Of a stretch of 64,000 nucleotides of DNA, positions 36,169-44,586 are shown piece after piece. The stretch comes from Thalassobaculum sp. OXR-137. GTDB lineage: Bacteria; Pseudomonadota; Alphaproteobacteria; Thalassobaculales; Thalassobaculaceae. The DNA lies in assembly GCF_034377285.1 (NCBI RefSeq), contig NZ_CP139715.1, forward strand, positions 1,596,001 to 1,660,000, read 5' to 3'. The position numbers were made by a program, and so were the translations under genes. How positions within the stretch are numbered: the stretch's first letter is position 1; each line of letters opens with the position of its first letter. The notes beneath the pieces are model-generated. The model worked only from the letters and a program-made list of their open reading frames with translations. It did no database searches and was not told the origin of the DNA.

Positions 36169-36912
36169 ATGATCACCCGTCGATCCTTTACCCTCGCCGC
36201 CGTTGCGGGTGCCGCCGCGGCCGCGATCCCCGGCATTCCGGGCGCCGCCGCCGCGTCGCGGCCGGTCGTCGTCGAGCTGTTCACCAGCCAGGGCTGCAGC
36301 TCCTGTCCGCCCGCCGATGCCTATCTCGGCCGGCTGGCGGCGCGCGAGGACGTCATCGCGCTCGCCTATCATGTCGACTACTGGGACTATATCGGCTGGG
36401 CCGATCCCTTCGCCGACGCGACCTATACGACGCGGCAGCGCGCCTATCGGGATGCGCTGGGCAATCGGACCCTCTACACGCCGCAGATGATCGTCGACGG
36501 CGAGGCGGATGCGGTCGGCTCCGACAGTCGGGCGGTGGATGCCCTGATCCGCGAGCATCTGGAGGCCGCGGGAGATGCGCGTCCGGTGGTCCGGGTCGAG
36601 GCGTCGCTGTCGCGGGGCGAATTGCATGCCCAGATCCACGACACCGGCATGCCCGGTCCGGCCGACGTGCTGGCGGTCGCCTACGATACCCACCACAGGA
36701 CCGAGATCCGACGGGGCGAGAACGGCGGCGTCACCTTGGATAATTTCAACGTGGTGCGGGCGATCCGCAAGATCGGCGAGTTCCACGGTCCGGGTCGGAC
36801 GCTGAGCGTGCCGGCCAAGCCCTGGACCCAGGTCGAGGGCGGCATCGCCATCCTGGTACAGGGTGCGGAACACGGCCCGATCTGGGGGGCGACGAAAGTC
36901 CTCGTCGCCTAG
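36169..36912 (+). CDS. DUF1223 secreted thioredoxin-like protein
   Basis: A 247-residue exported protein of the DUF1223 family, distantly thioredoxin-like. ITRRSFTLAAVAGAAAAAI is a likely Tat signal. The mature protein starts VVVELFTSQGCSSCPPADAY, containing the family CxxC (GCSSC), followed by ALAYHVDYWDYIGWADPF and LYTPQMIVDG. A role in thiol chemistry in the envelope is inferred from fold. Its TAG stop overlaps the TAG stop of the opposing nitrile-hydratase accessory gene in the palindrome CTAG. Confidence 0.88.
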   Translation: MITRRSFTLAAVAGAAAAAIPGIPGAAAASRPVVVELFTSQGCSSCPPADAYLGRLAAREDVIALAYHVDYWDYIGWADPFADATYTTRQRAYRDALGNRTLYTPQMIVDGEADAVGSDSRAVDALIREHLEAAGDARPVVRVEASLSRGELHAQIHDTGMPGPADVLAVAYDTHHRTEIRRGENGGVTLDNFNVVRAIRKIGEFHGPGRTLSVPAKPWTQVEGGIAILVQGAEHGPIWGATKVLVA

Positions 36913-37304
36913 TCTTCCTCGTCTTCCGGCAGCAGGATCGGCTCGCCATGGGGTGCTCGCTGGGCGGCCCGGTCCCAGGCGTTCTTGCGCTTGAGAAGCT
37001 GGTCGACGGTCAGGTCGGTCTTGGCCAGGACCAGACCCTCCAGCGCCTTCAGCCAGTGCTGATAGTAGGTGTCGCCCAGATCCGGATCGCCGTCGGCCTG
37101 GGCCGCCTTGATCTCGTCGGACAGGGCGGTCGCCCATTCGTTCCAGGTATAGAGCCCGGTCTCGTGCAGCTTGACCGCGATGGCGAAGGCCTGCGCCTCC
37201 CACGGCTCGCGGAACACCGGCCCGTCATGGTCGACGGGGATGCGGGGCAGGCTGTCCAGATTGACGGTGGTGCCCAGGGACGGGGCTGAAGCGGTCGCGG
37301 TCAT
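36909..37304 (-). CDS. Nitrile hydratase accessory protein (P14K type)
   Basis: A 131-residue protein resembling the N-terminal part of the nitrile hydratase beta subunit, as do the P14K/NhlE activators that deliver cobalt to the alpha subunit and oxidise its cysteines by subunit exchange. Recognisable segments are FREPWEAQAFAIAVKLHETG, YTWNEWATALSDEI and TYYQHWLKALEGLV. It is the third gene of the operon; its ATG overlaps the beta-subunit stop by four bases. Cobalt-specific function fits the CTLCSC motif of the alpha subunit. Confidence 0.88.
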   Translation of the reverse strand: MTATASAPSLGTTVNLDSLPRIPVDHDGPVFREPWEAQAFAIAVKLHETGLYTWNEWATALSDEIKAAQADGDPDLGDTYYQHWLKALEGLVLAKTDLTVDQLLKRKNAWDRAAQRAPHGEPILLPEDEED

Positions 37305-37951
37305 GCCGGTTCCAGATAGGGTTCCCAGAGATCGGCATGCACGCTGCCGCCCTGGCTCTGCGGTCCCCACAGCTCGTCGGCCGCGAAGGAGACGTTGTAG
37401 AGGTGGTGGGCCGTCTTGTGGTCGCCGGTGGCGCTGGTGTCGGCGAAGACATGGGCGCCGTGATGCATCACTACCGTGCCCACATGGCCGCGCATGTAAC
37501 GCGGCGCGCGGGTATGGCCGGTCGGGTGGAAGGTCTTCACCCGCACCGTGCTGCCCACCGCGAACAGCGGCGCATTCGGCACCTCGCGGATATAGGGCGA
37601 GCCCTGCTGCAGCGCCTTGAACACCCGCTCGGCCGGGAGCGCCGGGATCTTGCCTGGGCCGGAGGCCTTGCCGCTCTCCAGCTCCTCCGGCGTGACCAGG
37701 CCCTTCTCGACCAGCATGGTCTCCACGCCGTGCAGCCACTGCTCGTAGTAGGTGTTGTCCAGGTACTGGGCCGGGGGCTGGCGTTCGCGGGCGTAGCGGG
37801 CCTCGTCGATCGACCATTGGCCGAGGCCGCCGCAGGCGAGCGTCAGGGCGAAGGCCTTCTTCTCCCAGTCGCCGTGGAAGAGGGGATGGACGGGCTCGTC
37901 CTCGACCGGCCCGAAGCCGTGCATCCCGCCCATGTCATGCGCGCCGTTCAT
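37301..37951 (-). CDS. Nitrile hydratase subunit beta
   Basis: A 216-residue subunit that pairs with the alpha subunit to convert nitriles to amides. It begins [19 protein letters not shown], the family N-terminus, and ends with the SH3-like barrel ([35 protein letters not shown]). The conserved arginine region near [14 protein letters not shown], which contacts the active-site cysteine sulfenate in this family, is present. ATG overlaps the alpha stop by four bases. Full-length beta argues against thiocyanate hydrolase, in which this subunit is split. Confidence 0.93.
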   Translation of the reverse strand: MNGAHDMGGMHGFGPVEDEPVHPLFHGDWEKKAFALTLACGGLGQWSIDEARYARERQPPAQYLDNTYYEQWLHGVETMLVEKGLVTPEELESGKASGPGKIPALPAERVFKALQQGSPYIREVPNAPLFAVGSTVRVKTFHPTGHTRAPRYMRGHVGTVVMHHGAHVFADTSATGDHKTAHHLYNVSFAADELWGPQSQGGSVHADLWEPYLEPA

Positions 37952-38634
37952 TGGGCCGCCTCCTGACGGGCGGGGTACTGCACCGTCTCCACGCCGATCA
38001 TCGAGTTGCGGGTGACGAGATCGGCCAGTTCCGCCTCGCTCAGCCCTTCGGTGCCGGCGGGGCGCTGGGGCAGGACCAGGTAGCGCATCTCGGCGGTTGA
38101 ATCCCAGACCCGGATCTCGACATCGTCGGGCAGGGTCGTGCCGAAATCGGCCAGCACGCCGCGCGGATCGTTGACCGCGCGCGAGCGGTAGGGGGCGGAC
38201 TTGTACCAGACCGGGGGCAGGCCCAGGACCGGCCACGGGTAGCAGGAGCACAGGGTGCAGACGACCATGTTGTGGGTTTTGTCGGTGTTCTCCACGACCA
38301 CCATGTGCTCGCCCTGGCGGCCCTCGAAGCCGAAGGACTTGATGGTGGTGGAGGGATCCTCCAGCAGCTTCTTCTTGAAGGCGGGATCGGTCCAGGCCTT
38401 GGCGACGACCAGGGCGCCGTTGCGCGGGCCGACCTTGGTCTCGTAGGTGTCGATGAACACGTCGAGGGCGGCGGGATCGACCAGCCCCTTTTCAACCAGC
38501 AGCGATTCCAGGGCCTTCACGCGAAGCTGAAGCTCGCTCAGCCGCGGATGCTCGTGGTCGTGGTCATGATCGTGGTGGTGATCATGATCATGGTGGTGGT
38601 CGTGGTGATGGTGGTCGTGATCGTGGCCGCTCAT
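37948..38634 (-). CDS. Cobalt-type nitrile hydratase subunit alpha with His-rich N-terminus
   Basis: A 228-residue catalytic subunit. The metal site [14 protein letters not shown] gives ligands C126, C129, S130 and C131; Thr after the first Cys is the cobalt-type signature (iron-type has Ser). Residues 4-29 are almost entirely His and Asp, with 17 histidines, an unusual extension before the family start [21 protein letters not shown]. It probably binds metal, perhaps cobalt for loading. GGGAGGAT is placed before the ATG, so the extension is translated. Order alpha-beta-P14K. No amidase or aldoxime dehydratase is nearby, so the physiological substrate is unclear. Confidence 0.93.
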   Translation of the reverse strand: MSGHDHDHHHHDHHHDHDHHHDHDHDHEHPRLSELQLRVKALESLLVEKGLVDPAALDVFIDTYETKVGPRNGALVVAKAWTDPAFKKKLLEDPSTTIKSFGFEGRQGEHMVVVENTDKTHNMVVCTLCSCYPWPVLGLPPVWYKSAPYRSRAVNDPRGVLADFGTTLPDDVEIRVWDSTAEMRYLVLPQRPAGTEGLSEAELADLVTRNSMIGVETVQYPARQEAAQ

Positions 38635-38753
38635 GCCATCCTCCCGGGCGTTTCGCAGGAGGGTAGAGCAGATCGCTGGGAGAGGAAACGGGGTGCGTGG
38701 CGTCTGGCGGCTCCGTGGCGCCGGGTCCCGGCCCGCCCAGATATTCAAGGCTC

Positions 38754-38831
38754 CCGTCATCCCGAACTTGTTTCGGGACCTCATTGACTTCAGGCCCGGG
38801 CAGAGGTCCCGAAACAAGTTCGGGATGACGG
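38754..38831. repeat. Palindromic repeat element with perfect 28-bp arms
   Basis: Arms 38754-38781 and 38804-38831 are exact reverse complements (28 of 28), separated by 22 bases. The core CGTCATCCCGAACTTGTTTC is typical of palindromic elements scattered between genes in alphaproteobacteria. A 14-base piece of the same element (CCCGTCATCCCGAA) recurs at 44803-44816. It is best seen as a REP-like or mobile palindromic unit. Confidence 0.75.
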
Positions 38832-38887
38832 TTTGAGGCGCAAGCGTCCAGCGATCAAGTCGTTAATCGAACCCATTCGGCCAACGC

Positions 38888-38913
38888 AAAAAGCCGCCCG
38901 GTCCGGGGCGGCT
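38888..38913 (-). terminator. Rho-independent terminator of rpsU
   Basis: On the minus strand AGCCGCCC and GGGCGGCT form an 8-base stem around a 6-base loop, followed by TTTTTGCG. It lies about 50 bases after the rpsU stop. Confidence 0.82.
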
Positions 38914-38962
38914 CAGCGTCGGCAATGTCGGGGCGGTCGCTGGCGGACGGCCCGGCCGGGGA

Positions 38963-39166
38963 CTAGTAGCCCTCGCGCTCCATGCGCTTGCGCATGAGCT
39001 TGCGATAGCGACGGACCGCCTCAGCGCGCTCACGAGCCTTCTTCTCAGACGGCTTCTCGTAGTTGCGGCGCAGCTTCATCTCGCGGAAGACACCTTCGCG
39101 CTGCATCTTCTTCTTCAGCGCGCGCAGGGCCTGGTCGACGTTGTTGTCGCGAACGGATACTTGCAC
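38963..39166 (-). CDS. rpsU: 30S ribosomal protein S21
   Basis: A 67-residue, highly basic ribosomal protein that helps the 30S subunit engage mRNA. It begins [20 protein letters not shown] and ends in an Arg/Lys-rich tail ([16 protein letters not shown]), both typical. The start is GTG, set by GGAAAGGAG nine bases upstream; a longer in-frame reading (91 residues) adds sequence unlike S21. Single gene with its own terminator, divergent from def. Confidence 0.95.
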   Translation of the reverse strand: MQVSVRDNNVDQALRALKKKMQREGVFREMKLRRNYEKPSEKKARERAEAVRRYRKLMRKRMEREGY

Positions 39167-39335
39167 GGGTTTCGCACTCCTTTCCTCGTTGCCTCGGCAC
39201 AAATAAACGCCAGCACGATGGACCCGATACCGGATCAATCGGCCAGCACTTACGGTAAGTATACCTCAAAACGCCGTGCCGTTCCAGGGCCGCGTCCGCT
39301 GGACCGACCCCGATGGGCGCGCTATATGCCTCATC

Positions 39336-39917
39336 ATGAATGCGAAGTCCATAGTCCGTGCGGGAGATCCGGTCCTGCGTCGCGTGGCGGCCCCGGTGGC
39401 CGACCCCCGTGCACCCGAAATCGCCGAGCTGATCCGCGAGATGGAGGCCAGCCTGGCGGAAGCCGGCGGCATCGGTCTCGCCGCCCCGCAGATCGGCGTA
39501 TCGGAGCGGGTTATCCTGGTTTCCGTGCCGGCGACCCGCAAGACCGACGACCCCGAGGACGGTCCGCTGCCGCTGACCGCCCTGATCAACCCGGCGCTGA
39601 CGCCGGTCGGCGACGACATGGCGCTGGGCATGGAGGGCTGCCTGTCGATTCCGGGACTGCGCGGCGAGGTCCCGCGCTGGCTGCGGGTGCGGCTGACGGC
39701 GACCACGCCGGAGGGGGAGCCGGTCGACACGGTGATGACCGGCATGCGCGCCCGCGTGCTGCAGCACGAGGTCGATCATCTGAACGGTATCCTGTATCTC
39801 GACCGGATGACCGATTTCACCCACTTCGGCTATGTCGAGGAACTGATCGAGGCCGACATGCGCGACCGGCCCTCCCCATCGCCCCAGCCTGACGCCACAG
39901 AGGAACCGGTGACATGA
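39336..39917 (+). CDS. def: Peptide deformylase
   Basis: Removes the formyl group from nascent protein N-termini. All three motifs are present: GIGLAAPQIG, EGCLSIPG (metal-binding cysteine) and QHEVDHLNG (HExxH-type metal histidines and catalytic Glu). It has 193 residues from the ATG beginning NAKSIVRAGDPVLRR; an in-frame ATG 60 bases upstream would add a non-conserved leader. No strong ribosome site precedes either start. Its stop overlaps the COQ9 start (ATGA). It may be a paralogue, as it is not next to fmt. Confidence 0.93.
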   Translation: MNAKSIVRAGDPVLRRVAAPVADPRAPEIAELIREMEASLAEAGGIGLAAPQIGVSERVILVSVPATRKTDDPEDGPLPLTALINPALTPVGDDMALGMEGCLSIPGLRGEVPRWLRVRLTATTPEGEPVDTVMTGMRARVLQHEVDHLNGILYLDRMTDFTHFGYVEELIEADMRDRPSPSPQPDATEEPVT

Positions 39918-40615
39918 GCGCTGACCGCCTGGAGCAGCAGACCGGCCCGGCAGAGCCGCCCGTCAATCCGATGGACACGCTGCGGGACCGGATCCTGGAT
40001 GCCGCCCTTCCCAACGTGCTGTTCGACGGCTGGACCCGCCGAAGTCTGACCGACGGGGCCCGATCCGCCGGCCTCGTTCCGGAGGATGTGGATATCGCCT
40101 TTCCCAGGGGCGTGCGCGATGCGGTCGGCTACTGGCTGTCGCGGGCGGACGACCGGATGGCGGCCGACATGGAGGCCCATGGCCTCGAGGGGCTGAAGAT
40201 CCGCGAGAAGGTGGCGCTGGGCGTGCGCCTGCGCCTGGAGGCGGTGGAGCCGCACAAGGAGGCGGTGCGCCGCGCCCTGTCCTTCCTGGCGCTGCCGGGT
40301 AACACGGGTATGGCGGCGCGCAGTCTGTACCGCACGGTCGACACGATCTGGTGGAAGTGCGGCGACACCGCGACCGATTTCAATTTCTACTCCAAGCGCG
40401 GCCTGCTGGCGGCGGTGTTCAGTTCCACGCTGCTGTACTGGCTCGACGACACGTCGGAGGGCCATGCTGAGACCTGGGCGTTTCTCGATCGCCGGATCGG
40501 CGACGTGATGAAGGTGCCGAAGATCACGGCCCGGCTGAAATCGCTGGGCAACTTCCTGCCCAATCCGGGCCGGTTCTCCCGCGCCTGGCGGGCGGCCCGG
40601 GGCTCGTCCGTCTAG
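39914..40615 (+). CDS. COQ9 family protein (ubiquinone biosynthesis)
   Basis: A 233-residue soluble protein of the COQ9 family, which binds lipid or isoprenoid intermediates and supports the COQ7 hydroxylation step of ubiquinone synthesis. The N-terminal TetR-like helical part (LRDRILDAALPNVLFDGWTR) and the C-terminal COQ9 domain (LYRTVDTIWWKCGDTATDFN, FYSKRGLLAAVFSSTLLYWL) are clear. It overlaps def by four bases. A hairpin follows the stop. Confidence 0.92.
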   Translation: MSADRLEQQTGPAEPPVNPMDTLRDRILDAALPNVLFDGWTRRSLTDGARSAGLVPEDVDIAFPRGVRDAVGYWLSRADDRMAADMEAHGLEGLKIREKVALGVRLRLEAVEPHKEAVRRALSFLALPGNTGMAARSLYRTVDTIWWKCGDTATDFNFYSKRGLLAAVFSSTLLYWLDDTSEGHAETWAFLDRRIGDVMKVPKITARLKSLGNFLPNPGRFSRAWRAARGSSV

Positions 40616-40628
40616 CAGAGGTTCGACG

Positions 40629-40646
40629 CTCTCCCCGTGGGGAGAG
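40629..40646 (+). terminator. Short hairpin after the COQ9 gene
   Basis: CTCTCCCC and GGGGAGAG are perfect 8-base arms, 13 bases after the COQ9 stop. The loop is very tight (two bases, wider if the central C-G pairs open) and no T tract follows, so termination efficiency is uncertain. Confidence 0.4.
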
Positions 40647-40674
40647 TCTGTGCACGGAAATGCACTGATAGCGC

Positions 40675-40702
40675 TTGCCGACCGGTTCAAGCCGGTTATG
40701 CT
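40675..40702 (+). promoter_or_regulatory. Candidate promoter of the amino-acid ABC operon
   Basis: TTGCCG and TATGCT, 16 bases apart, resemble -35 and -10 boxes. The spacer contains ACCGG-ttcaag-CCGGT, a small inverted repeat that could be a regulator site. The operon's first start codon is about 40 bases further on. Confidence 0.45.
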
Positions 40703-40740
40703 GCTGCATTAGCTTTTTGTTGCAGCGCAAGGTGGGTTTG

Positions 40741-41568
40741 TTGCAAGTCGCCGCCGAGGCCCGGACCACGGGCAGTTCGACCGCCTCTCCGCCGATGCTG
40801 GAGGTCACCGACCTCCACAAGCGCTTCGGGTCCCTGGAAGTCCTGAAGGGCGTCTCGCTCTCGACAGCCAACAGCAACGTCATCTCGATGATCGGCGCCT
40901 CCGGATCGGGCAAATCGACCTTTCTGCGCTGCATCAACCTGCTCGAGATTCCCAATTCCGGGGAAGTCCGGGTCGACGGCGAGCTGATCCGGATGGAGCC
41001 GGGGCGCGGCGGCGTTCTGAAGCCGGCCGACACCAAGCAGGTCGACCGCATCCGCTCCCGCCTCGCCATGGTGTTCCAGAGCTTCAACCTCTGGACCCAT
41101 ATGACCGTGCTGGAGAATGTGATCGAGGCGCCCGTCCATGTGCTCGGCGTGCCGAAGCGCGAGGCGATCGACCAGGCGATGGCACTGCTCGACAAGGTCG
41201 GCATCGCCGACAAGCGCGACCAGTATCCGGCCCATCTGTCCGGAGGTCAGCAGCAGCGCTGCGCCATCGCCCGCGCGCTGGCGATGGAGCCGCGCGTCAT
41301 GCTGTTCGACGAGCCGACTTCGGCCCTCGACCCCGAACTGGTGGGCGAGGTGCTGCGGGTGATGCGCCAGCTCGCCGAGGAGGGGCGCACGATGATCATC
41401 GTGACCCATGAGATGCGCTTCGCCCGCGAGGTCTCGGACGAGGTCGTGTTCCTGCACCAGGGCCGGATCGAGGAACAGGGTCCGCCGTCCCAGGTGTTCG
41501 GCAATCCCGACTCGGAGCGTTGCCGCCAATTCCTCGCGACCACCGAAGGGATGGGCGTGGGGCAGTAG
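40741..41568 (+). CDS. Polar amino-acid ABC transporter, ATP-binding subunit
   Basis: ATPase of a HisP/GlnQ-type importer. Walker [17 protein letters not shown]-loop [17 protein letters not shown], signature [19 protein letters not shown], Walker [16 protein letters not shown] and the switch histidine in [12 protein letters not shown] are all intact. I chose the TTG start because AAGGTGGG lies just upstream; the first ATG (54 bases later, [11 protein letters not shown]) has no ribosome site but would still give a complete domain. First gene of an operon with binding protein and two permeases. Confidence 0.92.
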   Translation: MQVAAEARTTGSSTASPPMLEVTDLHKRFGSLEVLKGVSLSTANSNVISMIGASGSGKSTFLRCINLLEIPNSGEVRVDGELIRMEPGRGGVLKPADTKQVDRIRSRLAMVFQSFNLWTHMTVLENVIEAPVHVLGVPKREAIDQAMALLDKVGIADKRDQYPAHLSGGQQQRCAIARALAMEPRVMLFDEPTSALDPELVGEVLRVMRQLAEEGRTMIIVTHEMRFAREVSDEVVFLHQGRIEEQGPPSQVFGNPDSERCRQFLATTEGMGVGQ

Positions 41569-41625
41569 ACCCCCAAGAACCGGTGAAATCCGGATGGGGA
41601 CGTGTTCAACCAGGAGGACTTCACA

Positions 41626-42483
41626 ATGAAAAAGCTGACCACGCTGCTGGCGGTCACCGCACTGGCCGCCGGCGTCGCCACCGGCGCTTCGGCCGCCGAC
41701 TGGGGCAAGGGCTCGACGGTGCGGATCGCCACCGAGGGCGCCTATGCCCCGTGGAACTACACCGACTCCTCGGGCAACCTCGTGGGCTTCGAGGTCGATC
41801 TCTACAAGGATCTCTGCAAGCGCCTGGAGCTCGAGTGCACCCTGCAGCAGCAGGCCTGGGAAGGCATCATCCCGGCGCTGCAGGCGGGTAAGTACGACGC
41901 GATCATGGCCGGCATGTCGATCACCGAGAAGCGCATGGAGGTCATCACCTTCTCGCGTTCCTACGCCGCCACGCCGGGCGTCTTCGTCGTCAAGTCCGAC
42001 GGCCCCTACGCCGATCTGACGACCGACGTGGACGCGGTCACGATGTCCGATCTGGATGACGCCGAGAAGGCCGCCATCGCCAAGGTGAAGGAAGCCTTCG
42101 CCGGCAAGACCATCGGCGTGCAGATCGCCACCACGCACGAGAACTTCCTGAACGAGTTCATCGCCGGCGACGTGACGGTGAAGACCTACGACACCCAGGA
42201 GAACCTGGACCTCGACCTGCAGGCCGGCCGCGTGGACGCCGCGCTCGCCGCCCTGTCCTACTGGAAGCCGCTGCTGGAGAAGGACGAGGGCAAGGGCCTG
42301 AAGATCGTCGGCCCGGGCTTCACCGGCGGCCCGTTCGGCAACGGCGTGGGTGCGGGCATCCGCAAGGAGGACCAGGCCCTGGCCGACATGTTCTCCAAGG
42401 CGATCGGCGAGGCCATTGCCGACGGCAGCCTGAGCAAGCTCTCCATCGAGCATTTCGGTTTCGACGCCTCGGCCAAGGAATGA
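41626..42483 (+). CDS. Polar amino-acid ABC transporter, periplasmic binding protein
   Basis: A 285-residue family-3 solute-binding protein. A Sec signal (KKLTTLLAVTALAAGVATGA, cleavage after ASA) is followed by STVRIATEGAYAPWNYTDSS and GFEVDLYKDLCKRL, the classic amino-acid-binding start, then MAGMSITEKRMEVITFS. Histidine, ornithine, arginine or octopine-type ligands are usual for this branch; the ligand is not defined here. AGGAGG is eight bases before the ATG, so an upstream in-frame ATG is unlikely. A stem-loop follows the stop, as is common for highly expressed binding proteins. Confidence 0.93.
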   Translation: MKKLTTLLAVTALAAGVATGASAADWGKGSTVRIATEGAYAPWNYTDSSGNLVGFEVDLYKDLCKRLELECTLQQQAWEGIIPALQAGKYDAIMAGMSITEKRMEVITFSRSYAATPGVFVVKSDGPYADLTTDVDAVTMSDLDDAEKAAIAKVKEAFAGKTIGVQIATTHENFLNEFIAGDVTVKTYDTQENLDLDLQAGRVDAALAALSYWKPLLEKDEGKGLKIVGPGFTGGPFGNGVGAGIRKEDQALADMFSKAIGEAIADGSLSKLSIEHFGFDASAKE

Positions 42484-42510
42484 TCCTGGCCGGATAGACC
42501 TTTGGGGCGG

Positions 42511-42530
42511 GGACGGCCGACCGGCCGTCC
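42511..42530 (+). promoter_or_regulatory. Stem-loop between binding-protein and permease genes
   Basis: GGACGGCC and GGCCGTCC form a perfect 8-base stem with loop GACC, 27 bases after the binding-protein stop. Without a T tract it probably acts as an mRNA stabiliser or partial terminator giving more binding protein than permease. Confidence 0.5.
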
Positions 42531-42566
42531 TCGCATGCTTTTCGACTGTCGGGGGATGACGGGCGC

Positions 42567-43280
42567 ATGCCGGAATGGATGAGCCTGCTGGCCTGGGGAG
42601 ACTCGGGCTGGGGCGACGAGATGGTTCGGGGCGCCGGCTGGACGCTGCTGGTGGCGGTGCTGGCCTTCGCGCTGGGCATCGCGGTCGGTATCGGCGGCGC
42701 GGCGGTGAAGCTGTCCCGGGTCCCCCTGGTCCCGCTGCTCGGCGACGTCTACACCACCCTCGTCCGGGGCGTGCCGGACCTGATCACCATCTACATCATC
42801 TTCTTCGGCGGCGGGCAGGCGGCGATGGCCGTCGCTAAGCTGTTCGGATACAACGGCTATATCGAGTTCAACGCGCTGACGACGGGCGTCCTGGCGCTGG
42901 GCTTCATCTCCGGCGCCTACGCCACCGAGGTGATCCGCGGCGCCGTGCTGGCGGTACCCAAGGGCCAGATCGAGGCGGCCAAGGCCTGCGGCATGAGCCG
43001 CTGGGTGATGTTCCGCCGCATCCTGGTGCCCCAGGTCGCGCGCTACGCCCTGCCGGGTCTGGGCAATGTCTGGCAGCTCACCCTGAAGGACACCTCGCTG
43101 ATCTCCGTCGTCGGCCTGACCGAGATCATGCGCCAGGCCTTCGTCGCCTCGGGCTCGACCAAGCAGCCGATAGTCTTCTTCATCTCCGCGGCGGTGCTTT
43201 ACCTGGCGCTGACCTCGCTCTCCAACAAGGTGTTCCGCGAGGCCGAACTGGTCGCCAATCGCGGCGTGCGGAGGGCCTGA
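42567..43280 (+). CDS. Polar amino-acid ABC transporter permease (HisQ type)
   Basis: A 237-residue inner-membrane subunit with about five transmembrane helices. The first helix is GAGWTLLVAVLAFALGIAVG, and the cytoplasmic EAA loop that contacts the ATPase is AKACGMSRWVMFRRILVPQV (about 144-163). It pairs with the second permease encoded three bases later. The start ATG follows a GGGGGATGACGGGCGC stretch. Confidence 0.92.
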   Translation: MPEWMSLLAWGDSGWGDEMVRGAGWTLLVAVLAFALGIAVGIGGAAVKLSRVPLVPLLGDVYTTLVRGVPDLITIYIIFFGGGQAAMAVAKLFGYNGYIEFNALTTGVLALGFISGAYATEVIRGAVLAVPKGQIEAAKACGMSRWVMFRRILVPQVARYALPGLGNVWQLTLKDTSLISVVGLTEIMRQAFVASGSTKQPIVFFISAAVLYLALTSLSNKVFREAELVANRGVRRA

Positions 43281-43283
43281 GCG

Positions 43284-44018
43284 ATGGTCACCCTGTTCGA
43301 CCGCCCGGACAACACCTGGGAGCTGATCGCCAACGGGCTTCCCTGGACCCTGACGCTCGCCGGCTCGTCCCTGGCGATCGGGTTCTTCCTGGCGGTCGGG
43401 CTGGCGCTGGTCCGGCTGTCGCCGTACCGGCCGCTGCAGGCGATCGCCTATGCCTATGTCTACCTGTTCCGTTCCACCCCGCTGCTGGTGCAGATCTTCC
43501 TGATCTATTACGGGCTCGGCCAGTTCGAGGCGGTGCAGCAGAGCTTCCTGTGGCCGTTCCTGCGCGAGGCGCATTGGTGCGCTATCCTGGCGCTCACCCT
43601 GAACACCACGGCCTATACGTCGGAGATCATCCGCGGCGGCCTGCTGGCGGTCCCCTGGGGACAGGTGGAGGCGGCCAAGGCCTGCGGCATGAGCGCGGCG
43701 CTGCGCTTCCGCCGGGTGATCTTCCCCCAGGCGATCCGCCAGGCCCTGCCGGGCTACGGCAACGAGATCGTGCTGATGGTCAAATCCACCTCGCTGGCCA
43801 GCACCATCACCATCCTCGACATGACCCTGATCGCCCGCAAGGAGACCTCGGCCACCTTCAGCCTGGAGCCGTTGTTCATCGCTGCGGCGTTCTATCTGGC
43901 GATCAACTTCCTGGCGACGCGGGGGATCATGTGGCTGGAGTACCGGCTCTCTCCGGAGCTCCGCGAGGCGCGGACCGGCAAGACGCTGCCCGATCAGGAG
44001 GTCGCCGGTGTCCATTGA
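43284..44018 (+). CDS. Polar amino-acid ABC transporter permease (HisM type)
   Basis: A 244-residue partner permease. Typical features are NGLPWTLTLAGSSLAIGFFL (first helix), YLFRSTPLLVQIFLIYYGLG and the EAA loop AKACGMSAALRFRRVIFPQA. Arrangement and size match HisM/ArtM-like subunits. Its end overlaps the next GNAT gene by 11 bases, so that gene belongs to the same transcript. Confidence 0.92.
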   Translation: MVTLFDRPDNTWELIANGLPWTLTLAGSSLAIGFFLAVGLALVRLSPYRPLQAIAYAYVYLFRSTPLLVQIFLIYYGLGQFEAVQQSFLWPFLREAHWCAILALTLNTTAYTSEIIRGGLLAVPWGQVEAAKACGMSAALRFRRVIFPQAIRQALPGYGNEIVLMVKSTSLASTITILDMTLIARKETSATFSLEPLFIAAAFYLAINFLATRGIMWLEYRLSPELREARTGKTLPDQEVAGVH

Positions 44019-44523
44019 ACTCCTGCCCTTTCCGGCGGCGGAGGTGGACCTGCTGGAGACCTGGCTCGCCGCGCCGCATGTGAAGCGCTGGTGGAAGCCG
44101 CACTGGAGCGCGCCGGTGGTGGAGGCGTTCCGTGCCGGCACGCCGGTACCGGACTGGCTGCGGCCCTGGCGGATCGATCTGGATGGCCGGCCCATCGGCT
44201 ATGCCCAGGACTACGACGCGCTGCAGGACGGCGATGTCTGGCTGCAGGTCAATGGCGTCGGGCCGGGGACGCGGGGGATCGACCTGCTGATCGGCGAAGA
44301 GGACGTCGTAAACCGCAAGCACGGCCGTGCGGCCATCCGCGCCCTGACCGCAAAGCTCTTCGCCGAAGCCGGCTGCGACCGGGTCGTCGCCGATCCGCAT
44401 CCCGACCATTGGGGCGCGATCATCGCGTTTCAGAAGGCCGGATACCGCGAGCGCGGCCGCCACCGCTTCCCGTCCGGACAGGTGATGGTGGTGACCGCGG
44501 CGAAAGCGGTTTGGAAAGCTTGA
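44008..44523 (+). CDS. GNAT acetyltransferase, aminoglycoside 6'-N-acetyltransferase-like
   Basis: A 171-residue acetyltransferase. The layout WLAAPHVKRWWKPHW near the N-terminus, RPIGYAQDYDALQDGDVWLQ and GTRGIDLLIGEEDVVNRKHG followed by PHPDHWGAIIAFQKAGYRER resembles AAC(6')/siderophore-type Acetyltransf_8 proteins. The GTG start is supported by GGAGG a few bases upstream, inside the permease gene. Being coupled to an amino-acid importer, it more likely acetylates a small metabolite than an antibiotic. Resistance should not be inferred. Confidence 0.85.
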   Translation: MSIELLPFPAAEVDLLETWLAAPHVKRWWKPHWSAPVVEAFRAGTPVPDWLRPWRIDLDGRPIGYAQDYDALQDGDVWLQVNGVGPGTRGIDLLIGEEDVVNRKHGRAAIRALTAKLFAEAGCDRVVADPHPDHWGAIIAFQKAGYRERGRHRFPSGQVMVVTAAKAVWKA

Positions 44524-44586
44524 ACCTCGGCGACTTTTGAGGAACGTTACCAGACAGACGCCGTGCGCATCGCGACCGAGGGCTCT

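Larger units (their letters stand above)
38635..38962. other. Intergenic region between nitrile hydratase operon and rpsU
   Basis: About 330 bases without a gene. It holds the nitrile-hydratase promoter side, a large perfect palindromic repeat (38754-38831) and the rpsU terminator (38888-38913). No clear -35/-10 pair could be assigned for the hydratase operon. Confidence 0.5.

Noticed and set aside
38555-38634. Short tandem GTGGTGATCATG-like repeats, possibly a repeat array or CRISPR-like feature
   Set aside because: They are the codons of the His/Asp-rich N-terminus of nitrile hydratase alpha; irregular and in frame, with no spacers.
37301-38634. Thiocyanate hydrolase instead of nitrile hydratase
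   Set aside because: In thiocyanate hydrolase the beta-like part is split into two subunits. Here a full-length beta subunit with the standard N-terminus plus a P14K-type accessory gene is present.
44008-44523. Aminoglycoside resistance gene
   Set aside because: Similarity to AAC(6') is only at the family level and the gene is translationally coupled to an amino-acid importer; nothing indicates mobility or antibiotic specificity.
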